Assembly: GCA_000434055.1 (NCBI GenBank)
Contig: HF999647.1
Location: 376,208 to 440,207 of the forward strand
Origin: Ruminococcus sp. CAG:488
Lineage (GTDB): Bacteria; Bacillota; Clostridia; Oscillospirales; Acutalibacteraceae
Length of the DNA: 64,000 bases
Reading direction: 5' to 3'
This document shows positions 43,760-52,742 of this stretch, piece after piece (position 1 is the stretch's first letter; each line of letters starts with the position of its first letter). The position numbers were made by a program, and so were the translations under genes. The notes below the pieces were generated by a model. The model saw nothing but the letters and a program-made list of their open reading frames with translations. It had not been told where the DNA came from and searched no databases.

Positions 43760-45135
43760 TGAAAAGAGAAATAATTGATTACTTTAAGAAAAATAAAGAT
43801 GAGATGATAAAAGCAATATCCGAGCTTGTCGCCGTGCCGAGCGTACGCGGTGCCGCCGAGGAGGGCAAGCCTTTTGGCAAAAAGCCGTATGAGGCTCTTA
43901 TGCTTGCTCTCAAAAAAGCAGAGAGCTTTGGATTCAAAACGGCAAGCTGCGACGGCTACGTCGGTACGGTTGACCTTAACGGCGGCGAGCAGGAGCTGGC
44001 TGTTCTGGCGCATCTTGATGTTGTGCCGGCCGGTGAGGGCTGGGACACCGACCCTTATACCGTTGTTGAAAAGGACGGTATGATTTTCGGCAGGGGAGTC
44101 AGTGATGATAAAGGCCCCGCTGTTGCGGCGCTTTACGCTATGAAAGCGGTTAAAGACCTCAATCTGCCCGTCAGCAAGAATTGTCGATTGATTCTCGGTA
44201 CCGATGAGGAATGCGGAAGCGGTGACCTCAAATATTATTTTTCAAAGAATGAGTATCCGAAATATGCGTTTACGCCAGATGCGAATTTTCCCGTTACGAA
44301 TGGAGAAAAGGGAAGATTTACAAAGCATTTTTACAGGACGGTTGATTTTTCAAACTGCAAGAAATACATAAAGAGCATTGATGCCGGCGAAGCGGCCAAT
44401 GCCGTACCCGCTTTTGCAAAAGCGGAGCTTATCGGAGTGACAAAAGAGGAAATTGATATTGCCGCAGAGAAAGCAAAGCACACGAATGCCGAATTTACAT
44501 TTGACGGTGAGAAACTGATTTGCTCGGGTACATCGGCTCATGCTTCGCTTCCGGAGAACGGTAACAATCCGATAACGGCACTTTTTGAATTGCTGAGCTA
44601 TATTGATTTTGACAGCGAATGTACGGAATTTGCAGACAGTCTTAAAGCTCTGTTTCCCCACGGAAAATATAACGGCGAGGCGCTCGGCGTCGATATGAGC
44701 GATATGCTCGGGCGGCTTACACTGACTTTGGATGTCGTGAGATTTGAAAACGGCAAATTCGACGGCTGCTTTGATACAAGAACACCGATGTCGGCGACAA
44801 AGGAAAACTGTGCCGATGTTATTGCGGCAAGCCTGAGAAAGCATGGCTTTGAAATTGAAAATACGAAAATGAGAGAGGCACATTACGTTGACGAAAACTC
44901 GGATTTTATAAAGACCTTGCTCAGAACTTATGAGGATTACAGCGGCGACAAGGGCGAATGTATCAGCATGGGTGGCGGAACCTACGTTCACGATATAGAG
45001 AACGGAGTCGCTTTCGGCGCAATAAGCCGTGATACTGTGACAAATATGCATGGTGCAAATGAGTTTATGCCGATTGAAGATATTCTGACTGCGGCAGCGA
45101 TATTTACAGAGGTAATTGCCGAGATTTGCAGATAA
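43759..45135 (+). CDS. pepV: PepV-like M20 dipeptidase (Sapep family)
   Basis: 458-aa metallopeptidase of the M20 family that cleaves dipeptides. ISELVAVPSVRGAAE and LAVLAHLDVVPAGEGWDTDP (His-x-Asp metal motif), FGRGVSDDKGPAVAALYAMKA (second ligand Asp) and ILGTDEECGSGDLKYYF (catalytic Glu and ligand) are all present. The C-terminal lid/dimerisation domain ends normally. Start ATG at 43759 overlaps the small Cys protein stop. Monocistronic or in a two-gene operon. Intracellular. Confidence 0.92.
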   Translation: MKREIIDYFKKNKDEMIKAISELVAVPSVRGAAEEGKPFGKKPYEALMLALKKAESFGFKTASCDGYVGTVDLNGGEQELAVLAHLDVVPAGEGWDTDPYTVVEKDGMIFGRGVSDDKGPAVAALYAMKAVKDLNLPVSKNCRLILGTDEECGSGDLKYYFSKNEYPKYAFTPDANFPVTNGEKGRFTKHFYRTVDFSNCKKYIKSIDAGEAANAVPAFAKAELIGVTKEEIDIAAEKAKHTNAEFTFDGEKLICSGTSAHASLPENGNNPITALFELLSYIDFDSECTEFADSLKALFPHGKYNGEALGVDMSDMLGRLTLTLDVVRFENGKFDGCFDTRTPMSATKENCADVIAASLRKHGFEIENTKMREAHYVDENSDFIKTLLRTYEDYSGDKGECISMGGGTYVHDIENGVAFGAISRDTVTNMHGANEFMPIEDILTAAAIFTEVIAEICR

Positions 45136-45168
45136 AGCGTGGAAATTGCAGGAATTTTAAAAAAATTG

Positions 45169-45197
45169 TAGACACGGTACCTGTAAAATGATAAAAT
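45169..45197 (+). promoter_or_regulatory. predicted promoter of the GT4 gene
   Basis: TAGACA (45169-45174), 17-bp spacer and TAAAAT (45192-45197), 23 bp upstream of the TTG start. Confidence 0.55.
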
Positions 45198-45219
45198 AAA
45201 GCGTTGTGGAGGTGATTTT

Positions 45220-46485
45220 TTGAAAAGATGCCTGATTATGATAACAAGCGGTTTCCCTTACGGTATAAGTGAAACCTATATTGAATCCGAGGTAGCCTTT
45301 TTGAAGGATCACTTTGAGCGTGTTATAATACTGCCCATTGAGCTTGATCCCGGTGAGCCGATTATGAGAGCTCTGCCGGAGGGCATAGAGTATTATAATG
45401 TCTCGCAAAAAAAGCAGTCGGTTGCAAGAACAGGAGATATTGTCGGCGGCTTGCGTAATATTTTCGCCCCAACGGATTATTATAAGTGGGACAAGGAAGA
45501 AATCGGATCGGATTTCAGAAAAAGAATGTTCTTTGAGTATTTTTGTAACCGTTCTGTCAGAAGCTATAGAGAATGTTTAAAGGTTCTTAAAAACTGCGGA
45601 ATTGACGGCTATGACAGTATTACGGTTTACAGCTATTGGTTTTTTGCAACGGCGTTTGTCGGAGTTATGCTGAAAAAATACTTTATAAATAAGGCCGCCG
45701 AAGTCAAGCTTATTTCAAGGGCACATGGCTATGATGTTTATGAGGAAAGAAATGCGCTCAATTATCTTCCTTTGAGAAGGTTTCTCCTTGAAAACTGCGA
45801 TGCCGTATATCCGTGCTCCGATGTTGGAACGGAACACATCGTTTCAAGATATCCCGAGTACGCCGATAAGGTGAAAACCGCTCATCTCGGTACGATTGAT
45901 GCAGGACTGGGAACGCAGTCCGAGGAGGGTTTGCACATTGTTTCCTGCTCGCTTATTACGGATATTAAGCGAATTGATAAGATAATAGATATTCTCGAAA
46001 AGCTTGAAAAAACGGGAAAATATAAAATAAAATGGACGCATATCGGCGACGGAAACAGACGGCCCGAGCTTGAAAAAAGCGTCAGAAAAAAGCTGAAGAA
46101 AACCGACACGGAATTTCTCGGAAACATTCCGAATAACGAGGTTTATGAATTCTACAGGAATAACCCCGTCGATCTTTTTATAAGCACAAGCAAAAGCGAA
46201 GGCCTGCCCGTATCCATGATGGAGGCGGCATCGTTCGGAATTCCGATCGTTTCAACCGATGTAGGCGGAGTCCGTGAAATTGTGGAAAGCGGATATAACG
46301 GTCAGCTTCTCGGTGAAAGAGCATCTGCCGATGAGTTTGCCGATTTTATAAAACGATATTACGGTATGGATAAATCCGAAAGGGATTTTTACAGAGAAAA
46401 TTCAAGAAAGCTTTGGGAAAGATCATTCAATGCAGGCAAGGCATATCCTGATTTTTTCTCAATGCCCGTATTGTCACGATCATGA
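45220..46485 (+). CDS. family 4 glycosyltransferase
   Basis: 421-aa GT-B-fold glycosyltransferase. N-terminal ITSGFPYGISETYIESEVAFLKDHF and C-terminal GLPVSMMEAASFGIPIVSTDVGGVREIV, the nucleotide-binding ExxxxxxxE motif of GT4. SRAHGYDVYEER is also typical. Substrate unknown. Starts with TTG behind GGAGGTG. First gene of the 45.2-49.2 kb polysaccharide block; the O-antigen-ligase-like gene begins 14 bp after its stop. Confidence 0.9.
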   Translation: MKRCLIMITSGFPYGISETYIESEVAFLKDHFERVIILPIELDPGEPIMRALPEGIEYYNVSQKKQSVARTGDIVGGLRNIFAPTDYYKWDKEEIGSDFRKRMFFEYFCNRSVRSYRECLKVLKNCGIDGYDSITVYSYWFFATAFVGVMLKKYFINKAAEVKLISRAHGYDVYEERNALNYLPLRRFLLENCDAVYPCSDVGTEHIVSRYPEYADKVKTAHLGTIDAGLGTQSEEGLHIVSCSLITDIKRIDKIIDILEKLEKTGKYKIKWTHIGDGNRRPELEKSVRKKLKKTDTEFLGNIPNNEVYEFYRNNPVDLFISTSKSEGLPVSMMEAASFGIPIVSTDVGGVREIVESGYNGQLLGERASADEFADFIKRYYGMDKSERDFYRENSRKLWERSFNAGKAYPDFFSMPVLSRS

Positions 46486-46498
46486 GGAAAGGATAATT

Positions 46499-47746
46499 AT
46501 GATATCTCTGAAAAATGGTGTTTTGAGAATAAACTCCGGCGATCAGAGCAGGGCAAGACGCTTGTATGAGTTTGCATTTTTGCTCAACATGGTAATTGTC
46601 TTTGCTTTTTACAGGGTTCCGATAGTCGCTCCTGCTGCCGCGGTTTTTATGTTTGTGGCGTCCTTCCTCGTGCTTTTGGAAAAAAGTAAGAACAGGATAA
46701 TGATACCGTATATTACGGTGTGGTATTTGACGCTGATATTATACGGAGGTCTGTCCGGACTATGGGCGCAGTTCTTTACCGCATATAATATAAACTTTGT
46801 GATAAAGCTATGTATTATTCTGCTTATCTCAACCTCTGTTGCGATTTATGTTGACACAATGGAGGATCTGGACAGATTGATGTCGCTGTTTATTGCAGGT
46901 GCAGTTATAATAACGATTCTCGAATTTCTTGCCGTTCCGGCAGACGGTTGGAAAAACGGAAGCGTCGGAAGCTATTTCAGCGGCAACAATCCCAATGATA
47001 TAACCGTCTGGATCGATTTCGCTTCGGCGGTTGCGTTCTACAGAGCCTATGTCAACGGTAAGAAATGGATGTATCCGTTGGTGGCTGTATTCGTTGTCTT
47101 TTGCGCTTTTTCAAGCTCGCGAAAGGGTCTGCTTGCCTCGCTTGCGGCTCCGATAATGATAGTTTTTCTCTCGGTCGGAAAGAAAAATTACTTTTTGAGA
47201 ATAGTAGCGGCGGTGACAATCGGTGTAGCCGTGCTGCTTATTGTAATGGAAAACGATACGCTCTACACGGTTATCGGTCGAAGATTTGACAGTATGATTG
47301 ACTATATAAAGGGCGAAGGAACAGATGGAAGTATTGCTCTAAGACGGAGATATATTGCAGCGGCAAAAAGCATGTTCAACGAATCCCCGATTATAGGAAA
47401 AGGAATGGGCAACTATTCCCGTATTCTTGAAAGTGAATACTTCCTCGGCAACTTTTACAGCCATAATAATTATTGGCAGATTTTAAGTGAGCTTGGGCTG
47501 ATAGGCTTTTTGATTTATTTTTCAATGTATGTATATTGTGTTGTCATTTTTTTGAGAGCATATTTTGTGGAGAAAAGAAAAATTTCGGTTTTGTTTATAA
47601 CGGCTATTACGATGATGATTGTTCTTGACAGCGGAATAATCAGTTATAGCTCAAAATACGGACAGCTTGTTATCGCAATTATTTATTGCGCTACCTATGC
47701 TATACATTCCGACGGCGGCAGAAAATACAGCATGAAACGACAGTAA
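46499..47746 (+). CDS. O-antigen ligase/polymerase-like membrane protein
   Basis: 415-aa polytopic protein with about ten to twelve hydrophobic segments and a large extracytoplasmic loop near residues 270-320 (MFNESPIIGKGMGNYSRIL, YFLGNFYSHNNYWQIL), the Wzy/WaaL pattern in which HNxxW and GxGxG-type loops are diagnostic. SSSRKGLLASL is the conserved basic cytoplasmic motif. It likely polymerises or ligates a lipid-linked polysaccharide. The ATG at 46499 is chosen with AAAGGA upstream; the longer frame from 46430 overlaps the GT4 gene. Cotranscribed with GT4 and followed 9-18 bp later by the Wzz-kinase fusion. Confidence 0.85.
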   Translation: MISLKNGVLRINSGDQSRARRLYEFAFLLNMVIVFAFYRVPIVAPAAAVFMFVASFLVLLEKSKNRIMIPYITVWYLTLILYGGLSGLWAQFFTAYNINFVIKLCIILLISTSVAIYVDTMEDLDRLMSLFIAGAVIITILEFLAVPADGWKNGSVGSYFSGNNPNDITVWIDFASAVAFYRAYVNGKKWMYPLVAVFVVFCAFSSSRKGLLASLAAPIMIVFLSVGKKNYFLRIVAAVTIGVAVLLIVMENDTLYTVIGRRFDSMIDYIKGEGTDGSIALRRRYIAAAKSMFNESPIIGKGMGNYSRILESEYFLGNFYSHNNYWQILSELGLIGFLIYFSMYVYCVVIFLRAYFVEKRKISVLFITAITMMIVLDSGIISYSSKYGQLVIAIIYCATYAIHSDGGRKYSMKRQ

Positions 47747-47764
47747 ATATTTGGAGTGGTTAAA

Positions 47765-49213
47765 GTGAAATCATATTCGGACAGAAAAAACTCAAAGGGA
47801 ATTGAAATAAATATTCTCGCTTTTTTCAAGGAGCTTTCCAAAAAGCTTTGGATCGTTGCGATAATTGCAGTTATCGGAGCGACAATAGGCGGTGTTATCG
47901 GCGAGGCGACAAAGAGCGAGACTTATACTTCAACGGTATCTTTTGTTGTTAACTCCGCAACGGAAAACGGACAGGTTTCAAGCGGTGAAATCAATGCTCA
48001 GATCAATATGGCGGGCACATTCAGTTATATTCTTTCAAGCCGTGCGTTGAAAGAGGCAATCGTTGAAAAATGTCCTGAAAAGGTTAACTTCGGCACTGTT
48101 GACAAAAGTATCTCGGTAAATGTTGTTTCCTCGACAAACGTTATTGTTATGTCGGTGACGACGGGCGACCCGAAGATTTCCTACGCAATTGCAAGCACGG
48201 TTGTTGATGTTTACGGCGATATAGTTACCGAAAGATATCCTAATGCCAAGCTCACTCTTTGCGATACTCCCGTGCTTCCGACCTATCCGAACTCAAACAG
48301 ATCTGTTGTTTCACTTGCTTTGATGATCGGTTTTATTGCCGCAGTTGCGAGCTGTGTTGTTTTCTTCATTATGTTCCTTGTTAAGGATACGGCAAAGACC
48401 GCAGACGAGCTCAGCGAAAAGCTCGATGTGCATATTCTCGGTTCGGTTCAGCAGATTACGAATAAGAATAAAACCGCAAAGGGCTTGCTTGTAACGGACA
48501 GAAAGAACGGCTTCTCATTTATCGAAACATATAAGTCAATCAGAACAAAAATCGAAAATAATTCTACAAGAACGGGCAATAAGGTTTTTCTTGTAACAAG
48601 TGCTTGCGAGAATGAAGGAAAAACGACCTCCTGCGTTAATATTGCTCTTTCAATTGCGCAGAATGGCAAGAATGTTTTGATAATCGATGCCGACCTCAGA
48701 AAGCCGTCGGTCAGCAAGATGCTCTCACTTCCTACTACGGAATACGGACTTTCCGATGTAATTCTCGGTAATGTGGAGCTGAACCAAGCCATCAAGCGTG
48801 TTACAAGCTTCAATGTCTGTGTGCTTGCCGATCAGAAGGGCGTTAATAATCCGTCGGAGCTTCTTTCAACAGAAAAAATGGAGTCTATAATCGAAGAAGC
48901 ACGCAAGGAATTTGACTATGTTCTTATTGATACCGCACCTGCGAGCGTTGTTACGGATACCTCGGTTATTGCAGGCTTCGTCGATGCGGCGATAATCGTT
49001 GTCCGTGAGGACTTCTCGCCTTATTCGAGAATCAGAATGTCAATTGAGGATATCGACTCAAACGGTGCGGAAATTATCGGATGTATCTTCAACGCCGATA
49101 CAAGCAACCTCAGCAAAACGAGCCGCTACGGCCGTCGCTACGGCGGCTATGGTAAGAGATACGGCTACGGAAGCTACGGCTACGGCTACGGTCAGTCATC
49201 GTCAAAAAAATAA
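47765..49213 (+). CDS. Wzz-type polysaccharide co-polymerase fused to BY-kinase
   Basis: 482-aa fused chain-length regulator and bacterial tyrosine kinase. N-terminal Wzz domain (residues 1-190) with two membrane spans (near 33-53 and 175-200) and a Pro-rich second TM lead (PVLPTYPNSNRS), then a CpsD-like kinase: Walker A SACENEGKTTS, Walker A' NVLIIDADLRKP and Walker B YVLIDTAP. The C-terminus ends in a Tyr/Gly-rich cluster (RYGRRYGGYGKRYGYGSYGY) for autophosphorylation. In Firmicutes these parts are usually separate proteins (CapA/CapB); the fusion is more typical of proteobacterial Wzc. Start GTG at 47765 follows GGAGTGG. The terminator of the block overlaps the next gene's RBS. Confidence 0.9.
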   Translation: MKSYSDRKNSKGIEINILAFFKELSKKLWIVAIIAVIGATIGGVIGEATKSETYTSTVSFVVNSATENGQVSSGEINAQINMAGTFSYILSSRALKEAIVEKCPEKVNFGTVDKSISVNVVSSTNVIVMSVTTGDPKISYAIASTVVDVYGDIVTERYPNAKLTLCDTPVLPTYPNSNRSVVSLALMIGFIAAVASCVVFFIMFLVKDTAKTADELSEKLDVHILGSVQQITNKNKTAKGLLVTDRKNGFSFIETYKSIRTKIENNSTRTGNKVFLVTSACENEGKTTSCVNIALSIAQNGKNVLIIDADLRKPSVSKMLSLPTTEYGLSDVILGNVELNQAIKRVTSFNVCVLADQKGVNNPSELLSTEKMESIIEEARKEFDYVLIDTAPASVVTDTSVIAGFVDAAIIVVREDFSPYSRIRMSIEDIDSNGAEIIGCIFNADTSNLSKTSRYGRRYGGYGKRYGYGSYGYGYGQSSSKK

Positions 49214-49231
49214 TTATTGAATGGCATACAA

Positions 49232-49269
49232 AACCTCTTTCGCATATTATAAAGCGAAGGAGGTTTTTT
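49232..49269 (+). terminator. terminator hairpin that contains the next gene's ribosome binding site
   Basis: 12-bp stem AACCTCTTTCGC (49232-49243) / GCGAAGGAGGTT (49254-49265) with one G-U pair and a 10-base loop, followed by T residues. The 3' arm carries AAGGAGG, the ribosome binding site of the ATG at 49271, so the hairpin both terminates and masks it. Confidence 0.75.
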
Positions 49270-49270
49270 A

Positions 49271-49882
49271 ATGCGCGAGCTTGAAAAAATGATTGAAAAA
49301 TATCGGCAGGAGCTTGTTGAATTTTCAAAACAAAAACCGATTGCCGATGAGGAGATTTTCGAAGCCGAGGAAGAGAATACTGTTCCGACAATGGCAAATG
49401 CTTTGCCTTTTGTAAGCAATGCGGGTGCAAACAAGGAAACGGATTTCTACAAGAATTTTGAGGATTTCCAAAACAAAAACCCGTCTAAGGGCAGTATGCG
49501 CGTTCAGGTCTCATCGGGAGGAAGAAGCTACCCGATAATCAATGCAATTGTTAAGATAAGCGTTCCGCTCGAAACGGGGGACCGGGAAATTTATTCGGGA
49601 TATACGGATATAAACGGGATCGTGGACAATATAGTTCTGCCTGCTCCCGACACGAGCTATTCCCTTGATGAGAAGAACACAACCGTTGAGCCTTATGCAA
49701 CTTATGAGGTCACGGTCACTCACCCGGAATTTGCAAATTCAAAATTTTTTAATGTTCCTGTTTTTGCGAATATCAAGGCAATTCAACCGGCAAGACTTGT
49801 TCCGCTGACGGAAACGGGCGGGGAACCGGGCCCGATTAATATTGCAGAACAGCCTATGAGACTTTACGGAGGTGACTTATGA
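49271..49882 (+). CDS. uncharacterised protein with Ig/carboxypeptidase-regulatory-like domain
   Basis: 203-aa protein. N-terminal 70 residues: charged helix then low-complexity acidic segment (ADEEIFEAEEENTVPTM). Residues about 75-175 resemble a carboxypeptidase-regulatory/Cna-B-like beta-sandwich (INAIVKISVPL, GYTDINGIVDNIVLPAP, YEVTVTHPEF). Ends in an LRLYGG-type segment. No signal peptide. It overlaps the next gene by 4 bases and the pair precedes a SpoVAF-like gene, so it may belong to the spore envelope; this is inferred from context only. Confidence 0.55.
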   Translation: MRELEKMIEKYRQELVEFSKQKPIADEEIFEAEEENTVPTMANALPFVSNAGANKETDFYKNFEDFQNKNPSKGSMRVQVSSGGRSYPIINAIVKISVPLETGDREIYSGYTDINGIVDNIVLPAPDTSYSLDEKNTTVEPYATYEVTVTHPEFANSKFFNVPVFANIKAIQPARLVPLTETGGEPGPINIAEQPMRLYGGDL

Positions 49883-51219
49883 TGCCTGACAGACCTATCG
49901 TTCCCGAATTTATTACTGTTCATCTCGGCAAACCGAATGCGGCGGCAAGAAACGTCCGTGTGCCGTTTGCACAGTATATAAAAAACGTTGCATCAAGCGA
50001 GATTTATCCGACATGGCCGGAAAATGCTCTCCGAGCGAATATTTATGCCGAGATAACTTTTGCACTTAACAGAGTTTATACAGAGCATTACAGGTCAAGA
50101 GGCTATGATTTCGACATAACAAATTCGACTCAATTCGACCAATATTATGTTGAGGGCAGAGATATTTTTGAAAACATAAGCCGTGTGGTTGATGATATTT
50201 TCAATGATTACGTTGTCAAACAAGGTCAGATACAGCCGTATTTCACCCAATACTGTGCAGGAACCTGCGAGGGGCTTTCGCAATGGGGCACGGTTGCGCT
50301 TGCAAATCAGGGCTACACACCATACAGAATACTTCAGTATTATTACGGAAACGATATTGATATTGTGAAAAATGCCCCTATAAAATCAAATACGCCGACC
50401 TACCCCGGAACGCCGTTAAGGCTCGGAACCGGCGGCGAAAAGGTTATTGAAATTCAGCGTGAGCTGAACCGAATTGCCGCAAACTATCCGTCAATTCCGA
50501 AAATTTCGGGCTCGAGAGGATATTTTGAGCAGACGACTCAAAATGCAGTCAGACAGTTCCAGCAAATTTTCAATCTTGAGTCCGACGGGGTTGTGGGCAA
50601 GGATACATGGTACAAAATCAAACGAATCTATAACGGCATAAAGGGTCTTTCGGAGCTTTATTCCGAAGGGATCACAATAAGCGAAGCCGAAAGAAAATAC
50701 GAGAGAGTTCTGAAGAAAGGCAGCAGAGGTCCGTCCGTAAAAATCCTGCAGTATTATCTTTGCTTTCTCAGCTACTTCAATCTGAAATTGCCGTATGTTG
50801 CGGTTGACGGGATCTTCGGTGATGAAACGCGTGATGCCGTGCTTGCATTTCAGTCGCTCTACGGACTTGACGTTGACGGAATTGTCGGCAGAGACACATG
50901 GGATATGATTCAGAACGCATATGCAGGTGTTCTCACCTCACTGCCCGATGAATACAGGAGCTATTCGTCATTGCTTTACCCGGGATATATCATCACAACG
51001 GGTGCGAGCGGTAAGGTAGTCGAACAGCTACAGACCTATCTCAAAACGATTGCCGCCAACAATCCGTCAATACCGGATGTTACGGTCGACGGCTATTACG
51101 GCGAAGAGACGAAAAAAGCAGTTCTTGCGGTTCAGGAGCTTGAGGGTATTGAGCAAAACGGTCAGGTCGGTGTTCTGACATGGAATGCAATAGTAAATCT
51201 TTACAATCAGTTTAGATAA
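49879..51219 (+). CDS. SpoIID-like domain protein with three peptidoglycan-binding repeats
   Basis: 446-aa protein. Residues 1-175 resemble a SpoIID/lytic-transglycosylase-type domain: PFAQYIKNVASSEIYPTWPENALRANIYAEITFALNRVY matches the SpoIID catalytic segment, with the key Glu in SSEI, and the domain ends in CAGTCEGLSQWGTVALANQGYTP. Three PG_binding_1 repeats follow, about 178-250, 275-350 and 370-445, each ending in DGxxGxxTW. No signal peptide is seen, which is unusual for a wall enzyme unless it is released into the spore coat or cortex during sporulation. Overlaps the previous gene by four bases and precedes a SpoVAF-like gene by 60 bp. Confidence 0.7.
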   Translation: MMPDRPIVPEFITVHLGKPNAAARNVRVPFAQYIKNVASSEIYPTWPENALRANIYAEITFALNRVYTEHYRSRGYDFDITNSTQFDQYYVEGRDIFENISRVVDDIFNDYVVKQGQIQPYFTQYCAGTCEGLSQWGTVALANQGYTPYRILQYYYGNDIDIVKNAPIKSNTPTYPGTPLRLGTGGEKVIEIQRELNRIAANYPSIPKISGSRGYFEQTTQNAVRQFQQIFNLESDGVVGKDTWYKIKRIYNGIKGLSELYSEGITISEAERKYERVLKKGSRGPSVKILQYYLCFLSYFNLKLPYVAVDGIFGDETRDAVLAFQSLYGLDVDGIVGRDTWDMIQNAYAGVLTSLPDEYRSYSSLLYPGYIITTGASGKVVEQLQTYLKTIAANNPSIPDVTVDGYYGEETKKAVLAVQELEGIEQNGQVGVLTWNAIVNLYNQFR

Positions 51220-51279
51220 TAGGTATATTTTAACTCAGTCCGAAAATAATAACATTATCAATTTTACGGAGAAATGCTG

Positions 51280-52701
51280 ATGGATAATGTGTTGTTTTCG
51301 GATATTTTTGATTATAACGAAAAGCTTTTGGACAAGTATTTCAGAATCGGTCTGAACTACGATGTCGTAGCCACAAAATTCAATGCGGGCGGCAGGAAAG
51401 CGAAGCTCTATTTTGTTGACGGATTTATCAACGGTGAAACTTCCGAGCGTGTGATGAACTTTATGATGCAGGCAAGCGGGGTTGATAAAGGCGTCGCCAC
51501 TGCCGAAGAGTTTGCGCAAAGGCTCATTGCCTATATGGAAATTGAACTGAGCAAGGATATTGAAAAAATTGCCAAAGTTGTATATTCGGGAGCGATGCTC
51601 GTTATTGTTGACGGTTTTGACACAGGGTTCCTTGTCAAGACGAGGAGCTATCCTAAGCGCAGTGTATGCGAACCCGATAACGATAAGGTGCTCAGCGGAG
51701 CGCATGACGGTTTTGTAGAATCTATCCTTATAAACACGGCGCTTATCCGTCGCCGAATTCGTGACCGTGATTTGGTAATGGAGGTCAGAGAGGCCGGTGC
51801 GAAATCAAAGACAGACATTGCAATATGCTATCTCAAGGGAAAGGCGGACGAAAAGACCGTTGACGATCTCAGACAGAGAATTGATAAAATTGAGGTCAAT
51901 ACGCTCAATATGAGTCAGGAGAGCGTGATTGAATGTCTTGTCAGAAAACAGAAATGGAATCCGTTTCCAAAGGTCAGATATACGGAACGCCCCGATGCTG
52001 CGGCGGCGAGCATTGCCGAGGGAAGCGTAATTCTTTTTGTTGACAATTCGCCGACGGCAATGATAATCCCGACCGGCTTTTTTGATTTTTTGCAGGACAC
52101 AAACGATTATTATTTTCCGCCATGCGTGGGCACATATCTGCGCTTTGTCAAGGGATTGATTTTCGCTCTTGCATTGCTTCTTGCGCCTGTATGGTTTTTG
52201 CTGATAAAAAATCCCGATCACATTCCGGCATGGCTGAGCTTCATTCAAATCAAGGAGTATTATTCGCTGCCCATCATTGCTCAGCTTTTGATAATTGAGG
52301 TAGTCATTGACGCTTTGAAGCTTGCTTCGCTGAATACCCCAAGCTCTTTGAGTAATTCATTCAGCGTCATCGGTGCTCTTGTTCTCGGTGATCTCGCCGT
52401 CAGTGCCGAATTGTTTTCGTCCGAAGTCGTGCTGATAATGGCATTTGTCGCAATTGCTAATTTTGCTCAGCCGAACTTTGAATTGGGCTACGCCTTCAAG
52501 CTTTCGCGGATATTCATAGTTGTCATGACAGCAATATTCAATCTGTATGGCTTCATTGCAGGACTCTTGACAGTTGCCCTTGTTATCGCCTTTACGAAAA
52601 CGGTAACAGGCAGGGGATATCTCTATCCTCTTATTCCCTTCAACGGAAAGGCAATAAGCCGACTGCTGATCAGGGAATCCATCAGTAAGGATAATACTTG
52701 A
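51280..52701 (+). CDS. spoVAF: SpoVAF/GerA-family spore germination protein
   Basis: 473-aa inner-spore-membrane protein. N-terminal cytosolic domain with ESILINTALIRRRIRDRDLVMEV and GKADEKTVDDLRQRIDKI, then membrane helices from about residue 285 (LIFALALLLAPVWFLLIKNPD onward). The signatures FVDNSPTAMIIPTGFFDFLQ and the GerA fold place it in the SpoVAF/GerAA group, which acts in dipicolinic acid release during germination. Start ATG at 51280 (or 51274) with CGGAG upstream. It is the last of three genes of this block; a promoter for the next gene lies in its 3' end. Confidence 0.88.
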   Translation: MDNVLFSDIFDYNEKLLDKYFRIGLNYDVVATKFNAGGRKAKLYFVDGFINGETSERVMNFMMQASGVDKGVATAEEFAQRLIAYMEIELSKDIEKIAKVVYSGAMLVIVDGFDTGFLVKTRSYPKRSVCEPDNDKVLSGAHDGFVESILINTALIRRRIRDRDLVMEVREAGAKSKTDIAICYLKGKADEKTVDDLRQRIDKIEVNTLNMSQESVIECLVRKQKWNPFPKVRYTERPDAAAASIAEGSVILFVDNSPTAMIIPTGFFDFLQDTNDYYFPPCVGTYLRFVKGLIFALALLLAPVWFLLIKNPDHIPAWLSFIQIKEYYSLPIIAQLLIIEVVIDALKLASLNTPSSLSNSFSVIGALVLGDLAVSAELFSSEVVLIMAFVAIANFAQPNFELGYAFKLSRIFIVVMTAIFNLYGFIAGLLTVALVIAFTKTVTGRGYLYPLIPFNGKAISRLLIRESISKDNT

Positions 52702-52726
52702 CAAATCTCCTGCGATAGGTTAATCT
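52698..52726 (+). promoter_or_regulatory. promoter of the 52.7-kb lipoprotein gene
   Basis: TTGACA (52698-52703), 17-bp spacer, TAATCT (52721-52726), overlapping the end of the spoVAF-like gene. Confidence 0.55.
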
Positions 52727-52742
52727 TATCTATGGTGATAAG

